The translations under genes were made by a program, and so were the position numbers. Of a DNA stretch of 13,136 nt, positions 4,177 to 11,066 are shown one piece after another. Source of the DNA: Clostridia bacterium (GTDB lineage Bacteria; Bacillota; Clostridia; Lachnospirales; WQUN01); the NCBI GenBank assembly GCA_025997155.1, contig BNUF01000061.1, positions 1 through 13,136 of the forward strand. The letters run 5' to 3'. Position 1 is the first letter of the stretch. Each line of letters starts with the position of its first letter. Below the pieces are notes generated by a model. The model saw only the letters and a program-made list of their open reading frames with translations. It did no database searches and was not told the origin of the DNA.

Positions 4177-4593
4177 TTATTTTCTTCCGTCCAGAATGTC
4201 AAAAATCTTTTGAAATTTGCGGTCTGTTCTGTCCACGAGCTTATCAGTAGAATCTTTAAGCGAATCAATGTCCGCCCTGATTTCGGAGATTCCGCCGACG
4301 CAAGTCAGCATATTGCGGTTCATCTCGACGTTCGAGGAATTAAGCGAAACGCTCCAGCTGTCGACTACCGTTTTCAGCGACTGCGTAGCGGTGGTATTTG
4401 CCGCAATCACGTCGTATAGTTTTTCTTGAAGTTCGGAATGTTTTGAATCTGTCTTATTAAGATGTCTGGTAATTATTACTATGATTACGATAAGCGCAAT
4501 CAGCAAGCCGAAAATCGCCAGCGTAACCTCCGAATTTGTTTTTTCCGCGACGGCTAACCCCAAATCAACCGCCGTACTTAATAAAGGAAACAT
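4177..4593 (-). CDS. Membrane-anchored coiled-coil phage protein (XhlA/holin-accessory-like)
   Basis: The start is the ATG at 4593, directly after GGAGGTG with a 5-base gap. The in-frame ATG at 4626 would extend into the previous gene without an RBS. The 138-residue product has one strong membrane helix near residues 26-42 (AIFGLLIALIVIIVIIT). A long polar part follows with heptad-like spacing (KHSELQEKLYDVIA, ISEIRADIDSLKDSTDKLVDRTDRKFQKIF), predicting a cytoplasmic coiled coil. It overlaps nothing but starts inside the RBS/stop region of the upstream gene and ends 14 bases before the holin-like gene. Position suggests a lysis-accessory role such as XhlA; this is inference from context and topology only. 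Confidence 0.65.
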   Translation of the reverse strand: MFPLLSTAVDLGLAVAEKTNSEVTLAIFGLLIALIVIIVIITRHLNKTDSKHSELQEKLYDVIAANTTATQSLKTVVDSWSVSLNSSNVEMNRNMLTCVGGISEIRADIDSLKDSTDKLVDRTDRKFQKIFDILDGRK

Positions 4594-4597
4594 ATAA

Positions 4598-5521
4598 TCA
4601 CCTCCACGCGTTCGGTATTTCGTCATAGTTCGACAGATTCGTACAGCCCCTGAAACATCTTGTGCCTGTCGCGGTTGGATACAGTTCCCACAAGCGCGGT
4701 ATTTCCCCCGAAAGGCTTGTACAGCCGCTAAACATATCCGTAAAATTTGTTATTTGCGGATTATGAATCAAAAAGTTTTGCGGGACGCTTAGCAGATTCG
4801 CGCAGCCCATATACATTTCCGCGACGCTGGTTGTCGTCATTGCGGGCAGCGGCGTAAGAACATAAACTATATACAGCGGGTAGTTTTTGTAGGTGAAGCG
4901 TCCGCCCGAGAAATTATGGAACAGCACAACCCAGTCGCCCGAAGTTTGGTAGGTGTGGGAGTGAGATGAACTGCAGCTATGCCCGTCAGTCGTGCCGTCT
5001 CCCCACTCGATATCCGCGCTGCTGTGTTCCGTGAAAAACATATAGTCGCGGTTTCCCCTGACAACGTAGCAATACTCCCCTTCGACGTTTATGTTTGCGT
5101 AAAAGCTCGGCACGTCGATTTCGTCAAATACAGACGGAGTTGTGACGCTTGCGGCTCTAACCCTAATGTACTCAAACTTCGCGTCGCCGCCGCGTAATAT
5201 TCCGTTTTCGTCTATGACGGTGTTTTTTGGTTCGCTGTTGACGCTCCACGCGACCTTTGCGTCAGGTACTGGGGTTCCGTTTCTATAAACTTTAGCCGTA
5301 TATTGCCGAGCCCAAGGCTCGGAGGTACTTATGGGAACATTGGTTACCGGATTCCCCAGTTCGTCACAAATTACCACTCTTGATACATAATCCGAAACTA
5401 CATAAGCTCTGTACACGGGGAATGTCTGTCCGTTCGCTCCGATGTACGCTCCGACTTCTTTTGCGGCCCCGCCGACATTGAGATAAATATTGCTTACAGG
5501 TGCAAGATAAATATCCGCCAT
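4598..5521 (-). CDS. Tail fibre / receptor-binding protein with Ig-like, PKD-like and BspA-type repeats
   Basis: 307 residues. The N-terminal 50 residues may attach it to the tail. Residues about 70-140 resemble a bacterial Ig-like (Big_2) fold (TAKVYRNGTPVPDAKVAWSV to GILRGGDAK). Residues about 155-205 have a PKD-like signature, IEWGDGTT to HSHTYQTSGDWVV. Residues 233-307 carry BspA-type leucine-rich repeat units with their typical (M/C)F.GC(T)(S/N)L core: MGCANL, MFSGCTSL, CFRGCTNL, ending NYDEIPNAW. These modules commonly mediate binding to surface proteins or glycans, so this is the best candidate for the host-recognition tip. It starts 10 bases after the upstream gene behind a weak AGGAT site, and its TGA lies in the RBS of the next gene. 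Confidence 0.75.
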   Translation of the reverse strand: MADIYLAPVSNIYLNVGGAAKEVGAYIGANGQTFPVYRAYVVSDYVSRVVICDELGNPVTNVPISTSEPWARQYTAKVYRNGTPVPDAKVAWSVNSEPKNTVIDENGILRGGDAKFEYIRVRAASVTTPSVFDEIDVPSFYANINVEGEYCYVVRGNRDYMFFTEHSSADIEWGDGTTDGHSCSSSHSHTYQTSGDWVVLFHNFSGGRFTYKNYPLYIVYVLTPLPAMTTTSVAEMYMGCANLLSVPQNFLIHNPQITNFTDMFSGCTSLSGEIPRLWELYPTATGTRCFRGCTNLSNYDEIPNAWR

Positions 5522-5530
5522 AACGATATC

Positions 5531-6820
5531 CTAAAAAAACAGTTCAAGAGTATAGGTCAGCGAAACGCCCTGTCCGTCCTCTCTTTCATAACCGTTCTCG
5601 GGAATCTTGAAATGCGTGAGCGCGTTTTTGCTGTAATATTTGCCGTACTGCTGGCTTGATATCAGCGGCGACTTTCGGTTAGTCAGTCCGTAGATTATCT
5701 GTTGGCAGTAGCTTGTCGAATTCCCTTTGTTCACGGAGGATAGGGAAGCTTTAAATACGTTATTTTTTATGTCCCAGACGGTAACGCGGGGTTGATTGCT
5801 GAACGCGTTTGTCATATAATAATCATAGTACACAAAAACGTCGTCGCCGATAACGATAAGACTTCCGAGCTGTCCACCGTTTCCAATGCTTGTGAAGTAG
5901 TAATCAGTAGGAGCGGTTTGCAAAACGGCGTTTATGTTGTTGGTGAAATCCCCGCGATACCACCCGCCGTTCCAGTAGTAGTAGAAGTTATCATATACGG
6001 CGAAAACCTTGCTTGTGGCGGGGTAGTTCGTCAGCGCGGCGAAATTGTAAGTTTCCGCAAGTTCCGAAAATGTCAAATCCGAAAATTCGTACATATAGCG
6101 GTACGCCGCCGTCGCGCTGTACGCAAGGATATAACCTTTTCCGTTTTGTTGGTTTATTCCGACTGACAGCGCGGAAACAGCGCCGACAACCGCCGAAACG
6201 TCTATGGTTGAAGACGTGCCGTCGAGCGGATTATAAACCGTGACGACGCCCGCGTTTGAAATCGCGTACCCAAGCCCGCTTTGCGCGTCGTATATATAGT
6301 TCAGCGCGTTGTTTGTGTAGGCCGCGTTGGCTTCAAAGTAGTTTGGAGTATTGTAATTGTACAAGCTCATAAACTGTTGTGTTATGCCGACGGCTTTCGG
6401 CGCGAACGGCAGCTGCGTCGGCAGAAAGTCATAGACATACTTATAAACGCACCTGTCTTTCGTAGGCGGGATTACGCCGATTTTAGAGGCGGGAGCGTTA
6501 AACGCCCCCTGATACGCCCCCGCTATGCTGCCGTTCATAGGAGAACCCCAGCCGACTATGCTTCCGGGCAAAAGCTGAAAGTCGTCAGTCGGCTCGTCTT
6601 CGCCGTCGGTCAGATACACAATCGGCGTGACAAGTTGCGACAGGAAACTGATTATATTAGCGCTTCGGAGTTGCTCCGAAAACACCATATTTCCGCCCTC
6701 GACGCGGTTTTTGACTTTTCCTGTCAGCGCGTCGGTAAAATCAAACCGCACCTTTCCTTCCGCGCCTGAAAAACCCTTTACACGCCCCAAGTCAGCCAAA
6801 TTCTTAAACTTTTGCCCCAT
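5531..6820 (-). CDS. Phage tail protein, paralog B (429 aa)
   Basis: The start is the ATG at 6820, which shares one base with the TGA of the upstream gene (TGATG) and follows AGAGGTG. The protein is a paralog of the preceding gene product. It shares an N-terminal block GKVRFDF...GKVKNRVEGGN.VF (residues 22-47) and IVGWGSP, GITQQFMSL, FSDLTFSEL and KNALTHFKIP at matching places, while the middle is divergent. The central part is rich in Tyr, Asn and Gly with repeated short strands, compatible with a beta-propeller or other all-beta fibre fold; I see no enzyme motif. Likely a baseplate or fibre component exposed to the host. No signal peptide or membrane helix is present. Function beyond tail structure is not known. 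Confidence 0.7.
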   Translation of the reverse strand: MGQKFKNLADLGRVKGFSGAEGKVRFDFTDALTGKVKNRVEGGNMVFSEQLRSANIISFLSQLVTPIVYLTDGEDEPTDDFQLLPGSIVGWGSPMNGSIAGAYQGAFNAPASKIGVIPPTKDRCVYKYVYDFLPTQLPFAPKAVGITQQFMSLYNYNTPNYFEANAAYTNNALNYIYDAQSGLGYAISNAGVVTVYNPLDGTSSTIDVSAVVGAVSALSVGINQQNGKGYILAYSATAAYRYMYEFSDLTFSELAETYNFAALTNYPATSKVFAVYDNFYYYWNGGWYRGDFTNNINAVLQTAPTDYYFTSIGNGGQLGSLIVIGDDVFVYYDYYMTNAFSNQPRVTVWDIKNNVFKASLSSVNKGNSTSYCQQIIYGLTNRKSPLISSQQYGKYYSKNALTHFKIPENGYEREDGQGVSLTYTLELFF

Positions 6821-8157
6821 CAAATCCGCACCTCTATCTCATAGTCAAGAAAAATCGAGTCCCCTGTTTGCCTTGCCGCCGCGCCGTCTGGTATGACAAA
6901 CCGCGTCAGCGCGTTCTTATATCCCCACCAACTGTTAGGCGGTTTTCCCACCATAAACGCACCGCCTTGCGCGAAAGGATTTCTCATAAAAACACTTTGA
7001 TAGGACGTCCCAGAACAATCTTCGTTGTACACGGCGGCGGGTTCGGATTTTTCTAAATCCCATACCAGTTCCGTACCGTTAGAATAGCCGGGCGACGACA
7101 TACCGTAATTCTTCATTATGAAAAGATACTTACCGTCAAGGGCGTAGCAGGGCGGCGATATAGCTCCTGTATTCGCGGCGTTCGGGAAGTAATCCCTGAC
7201 GCTGATTTCGCTCTCCGTAAAAGGCTCGTTATTCAGGTAATTGCCTTTTCTGAGAGGAGTGTTATTCGGGAACATTCGGTAAACGTCTCCTTGATATACA
7301 ACAAATGACATTCCCGAGTTGTAGTAATTGTCAATCAAAGAGCTGCAAGGATAAACCCCGATAAGTTCGCTTAAAGTTATGTCGGAGTATTTATACATAG
7401 AAGCCGCGCCGTTTGCGTATGCTAACAGGTACGCACGCCCGTCGGAGTCAAGCCCGAAACTGACGTCGCCCGCGACTGAATCTGGTACGTTGACAGAGGT
7501 TTTAAATCCGCCCGAAATATCAAGCGGGTCAAGTATTTCTATCTGGTTGTTCAGGTAACGGTAACCTTTGCCGTCTTGCCATATTAATCCGTTATGAGAC
7601 GGAGTCGGGATTGAAAAAACCGCTCCGCCTATCGCGTCGTTGTAATAACCGTAAAAAGGCGGCGCGGGAGACGCTTTCAAAGGGTTGTCATAACGGTAGC
7701 TGTAAGTTGTAGCCGACCCCGACGAGAGAAACTGTTCGCTTATGCCGAGACTTCCGACAGGTTCTAAAACCTGTTCGGGATTCCAGTAATATTTATAGCG
7801 GAAACTCATGCTATCAGCGGTAACCTTTGCAATATCGGCGGAACTTCCCACCCACGTTCCTTTGTAGACGTTGTTTTCCGCCGCCGTATCATAAAGCGGA
7901 GCGCCCCAACCCACGACTTTGCCCGTGAGCAAAGGAAAACTCGGGTCTGTCGGGGAATTGCCGCTCATAAGCCACAAAGTCGGATATCTTCGGTTCATAA
8001 GCGTATCAAGCCACCCCGAGGCGTGAAACATATCCATAAAAACGTGATTGTCCGCCTCGACGCGTTCCGTCACCCGTCCCGTGTGTTCGTTCCTGTATTC
8101 CAAGCGAACGCGGCCGCAAGCCGTTTTGTTTCTTTTTAAATCTACTCTGTCAGTCAA
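6820..8157 (-). CDS. Phage tail protein, paralog A (445 aa)
   Basis: The start proposed is TTG at 8157, preceded by GGAGGTG (8173-8167) with 9 bases between, and overlapping the upstream stop by 8 bases (TTGACTGA). Extension to ATGs at 8205 or 8220 would overlap the repeat-containing end of the upstream gene by up to 71 bases and lacks a good RBS. The N-terminal block GRVRLEY...GRVTERVEADNHVF (residues 15-40) and later motifs VVGWGAP, GISEQFLSS, YSDITLSEL and KNALTRFVIP match the next gene, so the two arose by tandem duplication. The centre is all-beta in character (many Tyr/Gly/Asn, GKGYRYLNNQIEILDPLD). A structural fibre or baseplate role is inferred from position. The exact start remains uncertain. 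Confidence 0.7.
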   Translation of the reverse strand: MTDRVDLKRNKTACGRVRLEYRNEHTGRVTERVEADNHVFMDMFHASGWLDTLMNRRYPTLWLMSGNSPTDPSFPLLTGKVVGWGAPLYDTAAENNVYKGTWVGSSADIAKVTADSMSFRYKYYWNPEQVLEPVGSLGISEQFLSSGSATTYSYRYDNPLKASPAPPFYGYYNDAIGGAVFSIPTPSHNGLIWQDGKGYRYLNNQIEILDPLDISGGFKTSVNVPDSVAGDVSFGLDSDGRAYLLAYANGAASMYKYSDITLSELIGVYPCSSLIDNYYNSGMSFVVYQGDVYRMFPNNTPLRKGNYLNNEPFTESEISVRDYFPNAANTGAISPPCYALDGKYLFIMKNYGMSSPGYSNGTELVWDLEKSEPAAVYNEDCSGTSYQSVFMRNPFAQGGAFMVGKPPNSWWGYKNALTRFVIPDGAAARQTGDSIFLDYEIEVRI

Positions 8158-8998
8158 ACGAGATAACACCTCCGTCCGCGGTTTCTTTTCGCGTGTAATT
8201 TTCATTCTCTGAAACGTCAAGCGGCGCGGAAGGCGCAGCGTAAAAACCCGCCGTGTCGTCCGTTTCCTTTTGCGTATATTCTCCGTTCTCCGAAAAATCG
8301 GCTTTTACGCGGTCTGTTCTCTCAAGGTCGGCAGAATCAAGCCCTTCCGCCCTTTCAAAGTTTGAGTTTTCGGAAAATTCAGGGGTACTCTGAACGTTGC
8401 TCCTAAAATCTAAATTATCAATACTCTCCGCTTTCGCGTAATCGATGTTTTCTGAAATTGAGATTGAACTCATAAACGGAAACGCTAAGCCCAAAGACTC
8501 CGAAGAATTTGCCCCGACATATATTCCGCCCTCCGAAATCGCCAGCGGGCAAAAATCAACCTCTGAATATTCGGCGTTCGTTACGGTTTCCGCGACGTTA
8601 TCAAGAAATTTCCAGTAATTGTACGCGTCGGAGGGCGGGTAATCCTCTCTTTCGATTTGCCGTATAAGCGAGGGGTACGTTCCGATGCCGCCGTTCGCGT
8701 CAAACCCGTAATCGCTAACCGCCTTTTTGATTAAGTCTCTTGCCGATACAATTGATACAATTCTTGACAGCAAAAGCGCGTACACGTTACCTTCGGAAAT
8801 TCCCGCCTGATTTCCGGCGTAAGATAATCCCACGCGTTCCGTAACCGCGCCGTATCCGCCCGTGTACCTCTTTTGGAGCAACGGCCCCCATTGGTCGAAC
8901 GGCGTTCCCGCCGTATCAATCCCAATCTCCGAGAGAGCGGCGCGTATATCAATTTTAGCGGCGTTCATTTCGGTTATAAAGTCCGCAATAGTACCCAT
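8150..8998 (-). CDS. Tail-fibre-like protein with 27-residue C-terminal repeats
   Basis: 282 residues, starting 4 bases after the hub gene behind a GGTGAGGTT site. The N-terminus (ADFITEMNAAKIDIRAALSE to TPFDQWGPLLQ) resembles the short helical start common in Bacillota phage tail-fibre proteins. From residue 154 to the end there are five units spaced exactly 27 residues apart, starting at 154, 181, 208, 235 and 262. Each begins with (I/F/V)SE(N/G) followed by an aromatic residue three or four positions on; the last is cut at 21 residues by the stop. The last two units share YT(Q/R)KET. The repeats are acidic and Ser/Asn-rich and could form a repetitive fibre shaft or binding surface. No enzyme motif is seen. 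Confidence 0.65.
   Translation of the reverse strand: MGTIADFITEMNAAKIDIRAALSEIGIDTAGTPFDQWGPLLQKRYTGGYGAVTERVGLSYAGNQAGISEGNVYALLLSRIVSIVSARDLIKKAVSDYGFDANGGIGTYPSLIRQIEREDYPPSDAYNYWKFLDNVAETVTNAEYSEVDFCPLAISEGGIYVGANSSESLGLAFPFMSSISISENIDYAKAESIDNLDFRSNVQSTPEFSENSNFERAEGLDSADLERTDRVKADFSENGEYTQKETDDTAGFYAAPSAPLDVSENENYTRKETADGGVISFD
8153..8539 (-). repeat. Five tandem 81-bp coding repeats (27-residue period)
   Basis: Unit starts at codons 154, 181, 208, 235 and 262 of the tail-fibre-like gene. The two units nearest the 3' end are also similar at DNA level (for example, bases starting near 8180 and 8261, 81 apart). The older units have diverged to the (I/F/V)SE core. Confidence 0.75.
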
Positions 8999-9002
8999 AA
9001 CC

Positions 9003-11066
9003 TCACCCCGTCAGTATGTTCTCGAGCGCCGCCCGAATATCCCCGATACTCGCCAAACTTTGCGCGAACTCCGAATAGCCGCCCTCATATGGGGTCTGCG
9101 CCGTTTGCGCCGTTTCGTACGCGCTTCGCCCGAAAACGTCGCCTCCGTCTTCTGTACGATACCGTATAATCAAACCGTTTTCGCCGACGGCTTCTATGTC
9201 TTCCTCGGTGGGTTCGCGGTCGATTATATGGAAATTTCCGCCCTCGCCCGAACCAATCAAAAACGGTTCGCCCGTCGGCTGGACGGCAAAAATACCGCCG
9301 TCCGTGAAGTCGATAGATACCTCTCCCGCGTCGCCGCCTGTTCTTCTCGTGTAGGCTAAGTGCAAACCGTCGTTATTTTTTCTGATGTGTCCTACACCGT
9401 TTCCGCTTGCGTCGCCAATTCCGAATTGCCAATCAACCTCGCCTTGTTCGTTAAAGGTTATCTTGTATCTCAGGTATTCGGCGGGTTCGCCGTCAATTGT
9501 CGCGACTTTGTAAACCATTACGCGGTGTGCCTCGTCATACGCATCGCGTGCGGCTTGTATGGACGTGTAGTGGTTGCCGTTCGCGTCCTCATAATTTCCG
9601 AGATACCAGTCGCTTTCGGGGTCGTCCGACAAATTCATAAGAGTCGTGTTCCACGTATGCGGGACCGTGAGCGTCATAAACTCAAATGGGTTTGAAACCT
9701 GTCCGACAATCTCCGAACCGTCCGCGACGTTCATCCCGACGTCGACATAATAGACGGGCTGTCCGTCCAGCGTGAGTTTCTGTTCCGTCTTGTTCAAGTC
9801 AAGTATCTGCCGATACCCCGCGACGGTTTGCCCCTGAACGCGGATAAAGTCGCGGGTCGTACCCGCCTGGTTCGTCCGAACGTTTCGCATCGCCTGATTT
9901 GTCTCCATCATTTCTATTTCCATATCGTTTGCGAAAACGTGCATAAATTGCGCCCCATTCGCGCTTATAACGTCCGCCTTTATGATTTTGACGGCTTCGG
10001 AGTCGATTATGTCTGTGAGAACATTTGTATTCGTTTGCGAATAATCGAAATTATTATAGATTTCCTGTTCTATTGTTGGTATAATTAAATCAGGCAGAGA
10101 TACCGCGCCTAAATATTCGCTGAATTTCTCTATATATTCTTTTTGAGGCGTACCTATTGTATAAGTATCCCAATGCTGGTCAATTCCGCCCTTGCGAACA
10201 TTTGGGTCTGTCAGTGAACGCGTCAGGCTGACAACTTTCAGCGAAACGTCTATGCCTAAAGAATCGCAATGAATATTGCACATTTGTCCAAGTTCCAAAC
10301 GCGGGATTTTCGGGCTTGCCGTTACTGTATATGAAACATTTGGGTGGTTCTTTAACGCTAAGTAACGTGCCGCCTTATTCGCGCCGTCGCCTTTGAAATC
10401 TCTTTTTTCGTCGCGTCTTTGGTATTGATTAGCATTAGCGGCGACAAGCCACGCGTATTCGCTGTTTTTGACGGTGGCGTCCCTCCAGTAGAGGTGCGTA
10501 AGGACATTTGACACATCTTCGTTACAGGACAAAAATTTTATATTAACGCCGCGCTTGTCCTTAAAAATATCAGTCGCCGGGGTGATTGTGTTTTGCTCGG
10601 GGGTTAAAAAATTGATAACATATCCGTTATGCTCAATTTCAAGGTCGTACTGACGGCATATCTCTTTCAGCATTGACGCCCTGTTGCCGCTTGCGACGTT
10701 AAAAATTCTCGTTTCGGAGGACGAAACGGTACCCACGGCGAAACTCGTCCCGTTGAACATTTGCGCTATAATCCCCGACGCGTTTCCCGTGTATTCGATA
10801 TCCGAAACTATACGGTTCTCAAGCTGCGTATGCAGCAAATCCACCAAAGAAATTGATATTACCGCTTGCTTATCGTCTGTTCGCGTTTGTACCATTTGTA
10901 TATAATACACATTGTCGTGTTCGTATATGGTAGACGCGTTCAAGGTTAAACCCGCGCGCTCCAATATGTACGGGTATGCGGAGAAATTCGCGTAGTAGGG
11001 TTCGTTTATGGTTTTGGTCACCGAAGCTCCTTGCAGTTTCGGAACAGACTGTAAATTAATTGCCAT
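9003..11066 (-). CDS. Phage tail hub / tail-endopeptidase-like protein (Prophage_tail type)
   Basis: 687 residues. The N-terminal half (about 1-330) has the look of the siphovirus tail-hub domain found in proteins annotated as phage minor structural or prophage endopeptidase tail proteins: SISLVDLLHTQLENRIV, ISSGNRAS-like VASGNRASMLKEICRQYDLEI and DVSNVLTHLYWRD. A linker with heptads follows (residues about 330-420), then a beta-rich C-terminal part with Gly-rich segments. I do not see a clear peptidase or lysozyme active site, so the hydrolase label is not supported. Its start overlaps the end of the tape-measure gene by 11 bases with a GGAGG before it. It would form the tip to which the fibre proteins downstream attach. 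No separate distal-tail protein gene lies between it and the tape measure. Confidence 0.75.
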   Translation of the reverse strand: MAINLQSVPKLQGASVTKTINEPYYANFSAYPYILERAGLTLNASTIYEHDNVYYIQMVQTRTDDKQAVISISLVDLLHTQLENRIVSDIEYTGNASGIIAQMFNGTSFAVGTVSSSETRIFNVASGNRASMLKEICRQYDLEIEHNGYVINFLTPEQNTITPATDIFKDKRGVNIKFLSCNEDVSNVLTHLYWRDATVKNSEYAWLVAANANQYQRRDEKRDFKGDGANKAARYLALKNHPNVSYTVTASPKIPRLELGQMCNIHCDSLGIDVSLKVVSLTRSLTDPNVRKGGIDQHWDTYTIGTPQKEYIEKFSEYLGAVSLPDLIIPTIEQEIYNNFDYSQTNTNVLTDIIDSEAVKIIKADVISANGAQFMHVFANDMEIEMMETNQAMRNVRTNQAGTTRDFIRVQGQTVAGYRQILDLNKTEQKLTLDGQPVYYVDVGMNVADGSEIVGQVSNPFEFMTLTVPHTWNTTLMNLSDDPESDWYLGNYEDANGNHYTSIQAARDAYDEAHRVMVYKVATIDGEPAEYLRYKITFNEQGEVDWQFGIGDASGNGVGHIRKNNDGLHLAYTRRTGGDAGEVSIDFTDGGIFAVQPTGEPFLIGSGEGGNFHIIDREPTEEDIEAVGENGLIIRYRTEDGGDVFGRSAYETAQTAQTPYEGGYSEFAQSLASIGDIRAALENILTG

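Noticed and set aside
5531..8157. Diversity-generating retroelement acting on the tail genes
   Set aside because: No reverse transcriptase, template repeat or accessory gene is present, and the paralogs differ throughout, not at adenine-derived positions of a short variable repeat.
8153..8539. 81-bp repeats as a CRISPR array
   Set aside because: The repeats are in frame within a coding gene, are contiguous and diverged, and lack unique spacers between identical short repeats.
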